From assembly GCA_019690055.1 (NCBI GenBank), contig JADGGF010000099.1:1-11094 (forward strand): 11,094 nt of DNA, read 5' to 3'. The DNA is from Micromonosporaceae bacterium. GTDB taxonomy: Bacteria > Actinomycetota > Actinomycetes > Mycobacteriales > Micromonosporaceae. Each line of letters begins with the position of its first letter. Position 1 is the first letter of the stretch. Under the pieces are notes generated by a model. That model saw only the letters and a list, made by a program, of their open reading frames with translations, did not search any database and was not told the origin of the DNA. This document shows positions 5,058 through 11,094 of this stretch, piece after piece. Position numbers and translations under genes: made by a program.

Positions 5058-6245
5058 GTGCACCAGCCCGATCCTGTCTTCGAACTGCACCGTGGCGGCA
5101 AGATGGCCATTCGCTCCACGGTTGCCCTGTCCAGCCGCGACGATCTCGCCCTCGCCTACACGCCCGGCGTAGCTCGGGTGTGTGAGGCGATCGCTGAGGA
5201 GCCGGCCCTCGCCCGCGAGTACACGTGGGTGGGGCACACCGTCGCGGTAGTGACCGATGGCTCGGCGGTGCTCGGGCTCGGAAACATCGGGCCCCGAGCG
5301 GCTCTGCCCGTCATGGAGGGCAAGGCCGTGTTGTTCAAGCAGTTCGGGGGGGTTAACGCCGTGCCGATCTGCCTGGACACGCAGGATCCCGACGAGATTG
5401 TCCGTACGGTCACCGCCCTCGCACCCAGCTTCGGGGGCATCAATTTGGAAGATATTTCTGCGCCTCGATGCTTTGAGATCGAGCGGCGCCTCGACGAAAC
5501 CTTGCCGATCCCGGTATTCCACGACGACCAGCACGGCACGGCCATCGTGGTGCTGGCGGCGCTGACCAACGCGGCGGCGCTGCTCGGCCGCAAGCTGGGG
5601 GACCTGCGCATCGTCGTCAGCGGGGCCGGCGCGGCCGGCGTGGCGGTAACGCGCATGCTGCTCGCCGGAGGTGCCGGTGACGTGACCGTGGTCGACTCCC
5701 GCGGGGTGATCCACGCGGGTCGCGACGATCTGAACTCGGAGAAGCGGTCGCTGGTCGACGTCACGAACCCGCGGGGCGTCAGCGGCGGTATCGCCGATGC
5801 GTTGCAGGGCGCGGACGTCCTCATCGGCGTCTCCGGCGGCACCATCGACGAGTCCGCGCTGGCTGGCATGACGCCGGGTGGGGCGATCTTCGCCCTGGCC
5901 AACCCGCACCCCGAGGTGGACCCGGCGGTGGCCGGCCGCTACGCGTCGGTGGTCGCGACGGGGCGCAGCGACTATCCCAACCAGATCAACAACGTGCTCG
6001 CCTTCCCCGGCGTGTTCCGGGGGGCGCTCGACGCCGGGGCCAGCACGATCACCGACGCCATGAAGATCGCCGCCGCCAGGGCGATCGCGAACGTGGTGGC
6101 GGACTCGGTCACCCCCGACGCGATCGTGCCGTCTCCTTTGGACCCTCGGGTCGCCCCGGCCGTGGCCGCCGCGGTTGCCGAGGCCGCCCAGGGTCAGCCT
6201 GAGGCGGTGCTTCGCCCGGCCGTGGCCGTCGCCGAGGCCGCCTGA
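5058..6245 (+). CDS. NAD(P)-dependent malic enzyme, short form
   Basis: A 395-residue malic enzyme, which oxidatively decarboxylates malate to pyruvate. The N-terminal domain has HRGGK, the catalytic tyrosine Y34 in AYTPGVARV and the lysine K89 in VMEGKAVLFKQFGG. Metal ligands are E131-D132 in NLEDISAP and D156-D157 in FHDDQHGTA. The Rossmann loop is SGAGAAG (188-194), and GRSDYPNQINNVLAFPG lies near the C-terminus. No phosphotransacetylase domain follows, so this is the short bacterial type. Whether NAD or NADP is preferred cannot be read safely. The GTG start keeps the conserved FELHRGGK segment, which the ATG at 5103 would cut. The Ala-rich tail contains a partial duplication (PAVAAAVAEAA, PAVAVAEAA). 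The stop is inside the region overlapped by the convergent oxidoreductase frame. Confidence 0.94.
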   Translation: MHQPDPVFELHRGGKMAIRSTVALSSRDDLALAYTPGVARVCEAIAEEPALAREYTWVGHTVAVVTDGSAVLGLGNIGPRAALPVMEGKAVLFKQFGGVNAVPICLDTQDPDEIVRTVTALAPSFGGINLEDISAPRCFEIERRLDETLPIPVFHDDQHGTAIVVLAALTNAAALLGRKLGDLRIVVSGAGAAGVAVTRMLLAGGAGDVTVVDSRGVIHAGRDDLNSEKRSLVDVTNPRGVSGGIADALQGADVLIGVSGGTIDESALAGMTPGGAIFALANPHPEVDPAVAGRYASVVATGRSDYPNQINNVLAFPGVFRGALDAGASTITDAMKIAAARAIANVVADSVTPDAIVPSPLDPRVAPAVAAAVAEAAQGQPEAVLRPAVAVAEAA

Positions 6246-7326
6246 CTCGCGGCCAGCGACGAGTGTCCGGGCTGGCCGGTCCCCGCACCGGCCGCCCGGC
6301 ACCGTGGCCAGCTGCACCAGCGGGGTCAGCGGATCCCGCGCCCGGGTCAGCGGGTCGGCCGGCCGCCCCGCCGGGGCAGCGGCGGTGGTCGGGCACGATC
6401 TTGCCGAACACGCTGCCGCCAGCGAGCTTCTCGAAGGCGCGGCGAGCATCCGAGAATGCGAATACTTCGTCAATGACGGGCTGGAGGCCCTGGTCCAGCA
6501 GGTCGAGCAGCGCGGCCAACTCGGCCGAGGTGCCCATCGACGAGCCCAGGATCTCCAGTTGCATCGCGAAGATCCGCCGCAGGTCCACCGTGGCCAGGTG
6601 CCCGGCCGTCGATCCGGAGACGACGATGCGGCCGCCGGGGGCGGCGCACTTGAGCGAGTGGTCGAAGGTCGGCACACCGACGGTTTCGATGACCAGGCCG
6701 ACCCGTTCGGGCAACCGGGCACCGGGTTCGAGCGCGGTGGCCCCGAGCGCGGCGACCCGTTCGCGCTTGCCGGGGTCGCGGCTGGTCACGTACACACGCT
6801 TGCCGAGATGGACGGCGAGCACCACGGCCGCCGTGGCCACGCCACCGCCGGCCCCCTGCACGAGGACGGCCTCGACCTCGCTGACCCGGCCCCGGGACAC
6901 GAGCATGTGGTAGGCGGTGAGCCACGCTGTGGGCAGGCAGGCGGCGTCCAGCCGGGAGACGTTGGCGGGCTTGGGGATGAGGTTGCTCCGCGGCACCGTG
7001 ACCCGCTCCGCGAGCGTGCCCTGGTACCGCTCGGACAGCAGCGAGTACCCCCGGGGATCGTCCCGGTCGGGCAGCACGGGATAGACGACTACTTCTCTCC
7101 CGGTCTCATCCACGCCGACCGCGTCGCACCCGAGAATCATCGGCAGGCGGTCGGCGGGCAGCCCGACGCCGCGCAGCGACCACAGGTCGTGGTGGTTGAG
7201 CGCGCTGGCGGTGACCTGCACGACCGTCCAGTCGTCGGCGGGTGGCTGCGGGTCCGGCCGGTCCCCGATGGTCAGGCCGGCCAGCGGGTCGTCGGCGTTG
7301 ATGGCGGAGGCGTACACGGCTCGCAT
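6109..7326 (-). CDS. MDR-family oxidoreductase (quinone-oxidoreductase-like), abnormally extended C-terminus
   Basis: Residues 1 to about 312 form a complete medium-chain dehydrogenase/reductase: a GroES-like N-domain (NHHDLWSLRG, MILGCDAVG) and a Rossmann domain with VLVQGAGGGVATAA (154-167), ending at GSVFGKIV. The usual GHE zinc motif is GCD and the first zinc cysteine position is His, so catalytic zinc is unlikely; it should be an NADPH-dependent reductase with unknown substrate. The family normally stops near residue 315, but here the frame runs to residue 405 through an Arg/Pro-rich tail. That tail crosses the malic-enzyme hairpins and overlaps the end of that gene by 137 bp on the opposite strand. 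A TGA in another frame lies about 50 nt past GKIV, so a frameshift or a lost stop is likely. The ATG appears leaderless. Confidence 0.82.
   Translation of the reverse strand: MRAVYASAINADDPLAGLTIGDRPDPQPPADDWTVVQVTASALNHHDLWSLRGVGLPADRLPMILGCDAVGVDETGREVVVYPVLPDRDDPRGYSLLSERYQGTLAERVTVPRSNLIPKPANVSRLDAACLPTAWLTAYHMLVSRGRVSEVEAVLVQGAGGGVATAAVVLAVHLGKRVYVTSRDPGKRERVAALGATALEPGARLPERVGLVIETVGVPTFDHSLKCAAPGGRIVVSGSTAGHLATVDLRRIFAMQLEILGSSMGTSAELAALLDLLDQGLQPVIDEVFAFSDARRAFEKLAGGSVFGKIVPDHRRCPGGAAGRPADPGAGSADPAGAAGHGAGRPVRGPASPDTRRWPRVRRPRRRPRPGEAPPQADPGRPRQPRRPRPGRPEGPKETARSRRG
6251..6293 (+). terminator. Alternative hairpins after the malic enzyme
   Basis: Two perfect 7-bp stems compete. GGCCAGC (6251-6257) pairs with GCTGGCC (6271-6277), and GGCCGGT (6274-6280) pairs with ACCGGCC (6287-6293); they share 6274-6277. 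They start 5 nt past the malic enzyme stop. No T-tract follows. The second could also act on minus-strand transcripts. Confidence 0.5.
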
Positions 7327-7333
7327 ACCGGCG

Positions 7334-7339
7334 ACGCTA
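7334..7339 (-). promoter_or_regulatory. -10 element for a leaderless oxidoreductase mRNA
   Basis: TAGCGT on the minus strand ends 7 nt before the ATG at 7326. There is no Shine-Dalgarno in the interval. The -35 region would fall close to the first copy of the triple repeat. Confidence 0.5.
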
Positions 7340-7359
7340 CCGCCTGAGATCCGCCCCCT

Positions 7360-7445
7360 CGTCAGGAAGGCGTCCTTGTTGGGCCCCAGACGTCAGGAAG
7401 GCGTCCTTCCTAGGCATAAGGCGTCAACAAGGCGTCCTTCCCGAC
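7360..7445. repeat. Three phased palindromic repeats, period 31 bp
   Basis: Three 21-bp copies start at 7360, 7391 and 7422, exactly 31 bp apart. The first two share CGTCAGGAAGGCGTCCTT; the third has CGTCAACAAGGCGTCCTT. Each holds an AAGG-CGT-CCTT dyad; in copy 2 the arms extend to 7 bp (AGGAAGG, CCTTCCT). The outer copies are also near inverted repeats of each other: 7361-7381 and 7425-7445 are complementary at 17 of 21 positions, including perfect CCTTGTTG with CAACAAGG. The array lies between the DUF6104-like gene and the oxidoreductase promoter and may act as a terminator cluster or protein-binding array. Confidence 0.85.
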
Positions 7446-7452
7446 ACGAGGG

Positions 7453-7632
7453 CTACTCGGCGTCCACCTCGTCGAGGCGAGCCAGCCAGGTGGCGAAGCG
7501 GTCGACCGGCGTCTCGAACTCGGGGTACTCGTCGACGAAGTCGCGCATGCGCTCAGCGAGCCACTCGATCGACACGGTCTCGTCCCCGCGCCGTTCGACG
7601 AGCTCCTCCAATCCTCGATCGGTGAAGTACAC
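7453..7632 (-). CDS. Small acidic DUF6104-like protein
   Basis: A 59-residue acidic protein, MYFTDRGLEELVERRGDE at its start and DRFATWLARLDEVDAE at its end, with two likely amphipathic helices and no cysteines or membrane segment. From memory it matches the small actinobacterial family DUF6104, found next to the 2-oxoglutarate dehydrogenase gene in Streptomyces; its function is unknown. The GTG start is supported by a strong GGAGGAG (7639-7645, minus strand) 6 nt upstream. It lies 87 nt downstream of kgd on the same strand and is probably co-transcribed, with a hairpin in the gap that may adjust its level. A role linked to the dehydrogenase is only inferred from position. Confidence 0.85.
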   Translation of the reverse strand: MYFTDRGLEELVERRGDETVSIEWLAERMRDFVDEYPEFETPVDRFATWLARLDEVDAE

Positions 7633-7660
7633 GGGCGTCTCCTCCAGGACACTCCGCGAC

Positions 7661-7698
7661 CGTGGGCGTACCGCGGGCGAGTGATGCGGACGCCCACG
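7661..7698 (-). other. Stem-loop between kgd and the DUF6104-like gene
   Basis: Perfect 9-bp arms CGTGGGCGT (7661-7669) and ACGCCCACG (7690-7698) enclose a 20-nt loop. An 11-bp direct repeat CCGCGGGCGAG occurs at 7671-7681, in the loop, and again at 7700-7710. It could be a partial terminator or an mRNA-stability element in the kgd transcript. No T-tract is seen. Confidence 0.55.
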
Positions 7699-7719
7699 AC
7701 CGCGGGCGAGAGGGGGTGG

Positions 7720-10700
7720 TCAGCGCGCGAAGGCGGCCTCGATGAGCTCGGCCTGCTCGGCGTCGTGCATCTTGGCCGACCCGGTGGCCGGGGCCGCCGC
7801 CTCCGGCCGGGACACCCGGCGGATGCGCAGGTCGGGCAGCTCCTCCATGAGGTTCATGGCGAGGTAGCTCCAGGCGCCCTGGTTGGCCGGCTCCTCCTGC
7901 ACCCACACGATGTCCTTCGCGTTGGGGTACCGGGCCAGCTCGGCCTTGAGCTGCTCCACGGGCAGCGGGTAGAGCTGCTCCAGCCGGACCAGGGCCGTGT
8001 CCGTGATCTTCCGCTCCTCACGCCCGGCCAGCAGGTCGTAGTAGACCTTGCCGGTGCACAGCAGCACCCGGTTCACCGCCGAGGCGTTGACCGACGTGTC
8101 GCCGAGCACGGGCCGGAACGTGCCCGAGGTGAAGTCCGCCACGGCCGAGACCACGAGCCGGTGCCGCAGCAGCGACTTGGGCGTGAAGACGACCAGCGGC
8201 TTCTTCTTCGGCGACAGGGCCTGGCGGCGCAGCAGGTGGAAGTAGTTCGCCGGCGTGGTCGGAATCGCCACCCGCATGTTGTCCTCGGCGCACAGCTGCA
8301 GGTATCGCTCGACGCGGCCGGAGGTGTGGTCCGGCCCCTGCCCCTCGTGCGAGTGCGGGAGCAGCAGCGTCAGCGACGAGACCTGGCCCCACTTGACCTC
8401 ACCCGAGGAGACGAACTCGTCCACAATGGACTGAGCGCCGTTGGCGAAGTCGCCGAACTGGGCCTCCCAGCAGACCAGGGCGTCGGGGCTCTCCACCGAG
8501 TAGCCGTACTCGAAGCCCATGACGGCGAACTCGGACAGCAGCGAGTCGTGCACGAAGAAGCGCCCGCCGTACTGCTCGAAGACCTTGAGCGGCAGGTAGT
8601 CCTCGCCGGTCACGGAGTCCACGATGGCCGCGTGGCGCTGCACGAACGTGCCGCGCCGCGAGTCCTGCCCGGAGAGCCGGACCGTCCGTCCCTCGCGCAC
8701 CAGCGAGCCAAACGCGATGATCTCGGCAAAGCCCCAGTCGATGCCGCCCTCGACCGCCATCTTGGACCGGCGCTCCAGGATCTGGGCCACCCGCTTGTGC
8801 GGGGTGAACCCCTCCGGAAGCCGGACGTGGGCCTCACCGATCTCGGCCAGCACGGAGGCCGGGATGGCCGTCTCCACCTCGGGCTCGGGCGTCGGCCGCG
8901 GCTTGGTCCGCCGGGGCGACACCGGCGCGGCGGGGGTGTCCCGGGTCGCCTTGAAGACCTGCTCCAACTGCGCCTGGTAGTCGCGCAGCAACTCCTCGGC
9001 CTGCTCGAGCGTGATGTCGCCCCGACCGATGAGCTCCTCGGTGTAGATCTTCCGCACGGAGCGCTTGGCGTCGATGATCTGGTACATCTTCGGGTTGGTC
9101 ATCGACGGGTCGTCGCCCTCGTTGTGGCCCCGGCGGCGGTAGCAGACCAGGTCCACCACCACGTCCTTGTGGAACGCCTGGCGGTACTCGAAGGCGAGCC
9201 GCGCCACCCGGACGACCGCCTCCGGGTCGTCGCCGTTGACGTGGAAGATCGGCGCCTGGATCATCCGGGCCACGTCCGTGCAGTACAGCGACGAGCGGGA
9301 CTGCTCGGGCGGCGTGGTGAAGCCGACCTGGTTGTTGACGACCACGTGCACGGTGCCGCCCGTGCGGTAGCCGCGCACCTGGGACAGGTTGAGGGTCTCG
9401 GCCACCACCCCCTGGCCGGCGAACGCGGCGTCGCCGTGCACCAGCACCGGCAGCACCGTGTACCCGTGGAAGCCCAGGTCCAGCTTGTCCTGCTTGGCCC
9501 GCACGATGCCCTCGAGCACCGGGTCGACCGCCTCCAGGTGCGAGGGGTTGGCGACCACGCTGACGGTGGTCACGTGCTCGCCGTCGGGTGTGGTGAACTT
9601 GCCGGTCATGCCGAGGTGGTACTTGACGTCGCCCGAGCCCATGGTGGTCTTCGGGTCCACGTTGCCCTCGAACTCCTGGAAGATCTTCTCGTACGGCTTG
9701 CCCACGATGTTGGCCAGCACGTTGAGCCGCCCGCGGTGGGCCATGCCGATGACGACCTCGTCCAGGCCCGCCTCGGCCGCCGCGGAGAGCACTTCGTCCA
9801 GCAGCGGGATCAGGCTCTCCCCGCCCTCCAGCGAGAACCGCCGCTGCCCGACGTACTTGGTCTGCAGGAAGGTCTCGAACGCCTCGGCCGCGTTGAGCCG
9901 CATGAGGATGTGGCGCTGCTGCTCGGGCGTCGGCTTGGTGTGCCGGCGTTCGACCCGGGCCTGAATCCACGCCCGCTCTTCCGGGTCCTGGATGTGCATG
10001 TACTCGACGCCGGTCCGCCGGCAGTACGAGTCGCGCAGCACGCCGAGCACATCGCGCAGCTTCATCCGCTGCTGCCCGGCGAAGCCCCCGACCGGGAAGG
10101 TACGGTCGAGGTCCCACAGGGTCAGCCCGTGCTCCCGGACGTCGAGGTCGGGGTGGCGGCGCAGCTTGTACTCCAGCGGGTCGGTGTCGGCCATGAGGTG
10201 GCCGCGCACCCGGTAGGCGTCGATCAGCTCGATGACCCGCGCCGCCTTGTCGATCTGCCCGTCCGAGGTGTGGGCCACGTCGCGGGTCCACCGCACGGGT
10301 TCGTAGGGGATCCGCAGCGATGTGAATATCTCGTCGTAGAAGTCGTGTTCGCCGAGCAGCAGCTCGTGGATCGTCCGGAGGAACTCGCCGGACTGGGCGC
10401 CCTGGATGATCCGGTGGTCGTACGTGGAGGTCAGCGTGATGATCTTGCTGATGGCGAGCTCGGCGAGTTGCTCGTCGCTCATCCCGGCGAACGGGGCCGG
10501 GTGCTCCATTGCGCCGACGCCGACGATCGTGCCTTGGCCGGGCATCAGGCGCGGCATCGAGTGAACGGTGCCGATCCCGCCGGGGTTGGTCAGCGTGATC
10601 GTCGTCCCCGTCAGGTCGTCGGTGGTCAGGTCACCCCGGCGGGCGCGCCGCACGAGGTCCTCGTAGGACTGCCAGAACTGCCGGAAGTCCATGGCCTCGG

Positions 10701-11094
10701 CGTTCTTGATGCTCGGGACGACCAGGCTGCGGGAGCCGTCCGGGCGGGCGAGGTCGATCGCGATGCCGAGGTTCACCGCCTCCGGGATGACCGTGACCGG
10801 CTTGCCGTCCACCACCGCGTACGAACTGTTCATCTCCGGGTGCCAGGCGAGCGCGCGCACCAGGGCCCAGCCGATCAGGTGCGTGAAGCTGACCTTCCCG
10901 CCCCGCCCCCGGGCCAGGTGGTTGTTGATCACGATGCGGTTGTCGGAGAGCAGCTTCGCCGGCACGGCCCGCACGCTGGTCGCGGTGGGCACCTGCAGCG
11001 AGGCGTCCATGTTGGACACGATCCGGGCCGCGACGCCGCGGATCGGCTGCGTCCGGGCGCCGGCGGGCGCCCCCGGAGCGGGCCGGGCCGGGGC
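7720..11094 (-). CDS. kgd: Multifunctional 2-oxoglutarate dehydrogenase/2-oxoglutarate decarboxylase (Kgd/OdhA type), 5'-truncated
   Basis: The visible 1,124 residues are the bulk of the actinobacterial fusion of a succinyltransferase (E2o-like) domain with a thiamine-dependent E1o. It works in the TCA cycle, decarboxylating 2-oxoglutarate and passing the succinyl group on with partner lipoyl-E2 and E3 proteins. The first domain runs from the window edge to about 10350 and keeps the active-site histidine in TYDHRIIQG (near 10415). The E1o part has AHRGRLNVLANIVGKP, the cofactor segment HGDAAFAGQG (near 9420) with NNQVGFTT, and CYRRRGHNEGDDPSMTNP. The C-terminal part has LSGQDSRRGTF and HEGQGPDHTS. 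The frame is open to position 11094; by comparison with the mycobacterial protein of about 1,230 residues, the N-terminus and linker (about 100 residues) are missing. The GTG at 11019 is internal. A Pro-rich linker lies at about 8875-8950. Confidence 0.95.
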   Translation of the reverse strand, partial: APARPAPGAPAGARTQPIRGVAARIVSNMDASLQVPTATSVRAVPAKLLSDNRIVINNHLARGRGGKVSFTHLIGWALVRALAWHPEMNSSYAVVDGKPVTVIPEAVNLGIAIDLARPDGSRSLVVPSIKNAEAMDFRQFWQSYEDLVRRARRGDLTTDDLTGTTITLTNPGGIGTVHSMPRLMPGQGTIVGVGAMEHPAPFAGMSDEQLAELAISKIITLTSTYDHRIIQGAQSGEFLRTIHELLLGEHDFYDEIFTSLRIPYEPVRWTRDVAHTSDGQIDKAARVIELIDAYRVRGHLMADTDPLEYKLRRHPDLDVREHGLTLWDLDRTFPVGGFAGQQRMKLRDVLGVLRDSYCRRTGVEYMHIQDPEERAWIQARVERRHTKPTPEQQRHILMRLNAAEAFETFLQTKYVGQRRFSLEGGESLIPLLDEVLSAAAEAGLDEVVIGMAHRGRLNVLANIVGKPYEKIFQEFEGNVDPKTTMGSGDVKYHLGMTGKFTTPDGEHVTTVSVVANPSHLEAVDPVLEGIVRAKQDKLDLGFHGYTVLPVLVHGDAAFAGQGVVAETLNLSQVRGYRTGGTVHVVVNNQVGFTTPPEQSRSSLYCTDVARMIQAPIFHVNGDDPEAVVRVARLAFEYRQAFHKDVVVDLVCYRRRGHNEGDDPSMTNPKMYQIIDAKRSVRKIYTEELIGRGDITLEQAEELLRDYQAQLEQVFKATRDTPAAPVSPRRTKPRPTPEPEVETAIPASVLAEIGEAHVRLPEGFTPHKRVAQILERRSKMAVEGGIDWGFAEIIAFGSLVREGRTVRLSGQDSRRGTFVQRHAAIVDSVTGEDYLPLKVFEQYGGRFFVHDSLLSEFAVMGFEYGYSVESPDALVCWEAQFGDFANGAQSIVDEFVSSGEVKWGQVSSLTLLLPHSHEGQGPDHTSGRVERYLQLCAEDNMRVAIPTTPANYFHLLRRQALSPKKKPLVVFTPKSLLRHRLVVSAVADFTSGTFRPVLGDTSVNASAVNRVLLCTGKVYYDLLAGREERKITDTALVRLEQLYPLPVEQLKAELARYPNAKDIVWVQEEPANQGAWSYLAMNLMEELPDLRIRRVSRPEAAAPATGSAKMHDAEQAELIEAAFAR

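Noticed and set aside
5010..6722. 570-codon minus-strand frame across sodX end, malic enzyme and oxidoreductase
   Set aside because: It crosses three well-supported genes and has no recognisable domain; long stop-free frames are expected in high-GC DNA.
6175..7347. 390-codon plus-strand frame opposite the oxidoreductase
   Set aside because: It is antisense to a gene with clear MDR motifs, and shows His/Gly/Arg-rich shadow composition.
7360..7445. CRISPR array
   Set aside because: The spacers are only 10 bp, there are three units, no cas genes are present, and the repeats are short palindromes.
7410..7697. 95-codon minus-strand frame at the DUF6104 locus
   Set aside because: The 59-codon GTG frame at 7453-7632 has a strong ribosome binding site and family resemblance; this longer frame also runs through the repeat array.
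8834..10291. 485-codon minus-strand frame inside kgd
   Set aside because: It is an out-of-frame shadow, Arg/Gly/Pro-rich, of a highly conserved enzyme.
1..11094. tRNA, rRNA, transposase, integrase, prophage or defence genes
   Set aside because: None of the characteristic sequences or motifs were seen on either strand.

Overview
The window comes from a high-GC actinobacterium. It carries a WhiB1/WblE-type iron-sulfur regulator, a nickel superoxide dismutase with its own maturation peptidase, an actinobacterial fused 2-oxoglutarate dehydrogenase (Kgd type), and strong G/C bias at third codon positions. The order sodN, sodX, malic enzyme, MDR oxidoreductase, then a 59-aa DUF6104-like gene and kgd resembles what I recall of the corresponding Streptomyces region. 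The intergenic repeats and the tight packing do not let me name a genus.

Layout. (1) 1-976: the end of what is probably a sulfate-assimilation operon, with a small zinc-ribbon protein translationally coupled to a sirohydrochlorin chelatase and closed by a bidirectional terminator. (2) 1077-2846, minus strand: whiB1, a 498-bp leader and control region with two CRP-type palindromes, and a YegS/diacylglycerol-kinase-like lipid kinase. (3) 2992-3378, plus strand: a four-helix membrane protein of unknown function, divergent from the kinase. (4) 3587-4045, minus strand: an orphan RsbW-like anti-sigma protein with a degenerate ATP site. (5) 4252-5037: divergent sodN and sodX. (6) 5058-6245: NAD(P)-malic enzyme. 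(7) 6109-7326, minus strand: a quinone-oxidoreductase-like MDR protein whose reading frame runs on into the malic enzyme gene. (8) 7360-7445: a three-copy palindromic repeat with an exact 31-bp period. (9) 7453-11094, minus strand: a DUF6104-like gene downstream of kgd, which is cut off at the window edge.

Together the genes are mostly central metabolism and redox defence: sirohaem supply for sulfite reduction, superoxide removal, NO/redox sensing, and carbon flow at the malate and 2-oxoglutarate nodes. I found no defence system, prophage, transposase, tRNA, rRNA or biosynthetic cluster. The most interesting signals are in the non-coding DNA: paired CRP-type sites upstream of whiB1, five genes that look leaderless (a TANNNT box 6-9 nt before the start codon and no Shine-Dalgarno), and the phased triple repeat at 7360-7445.
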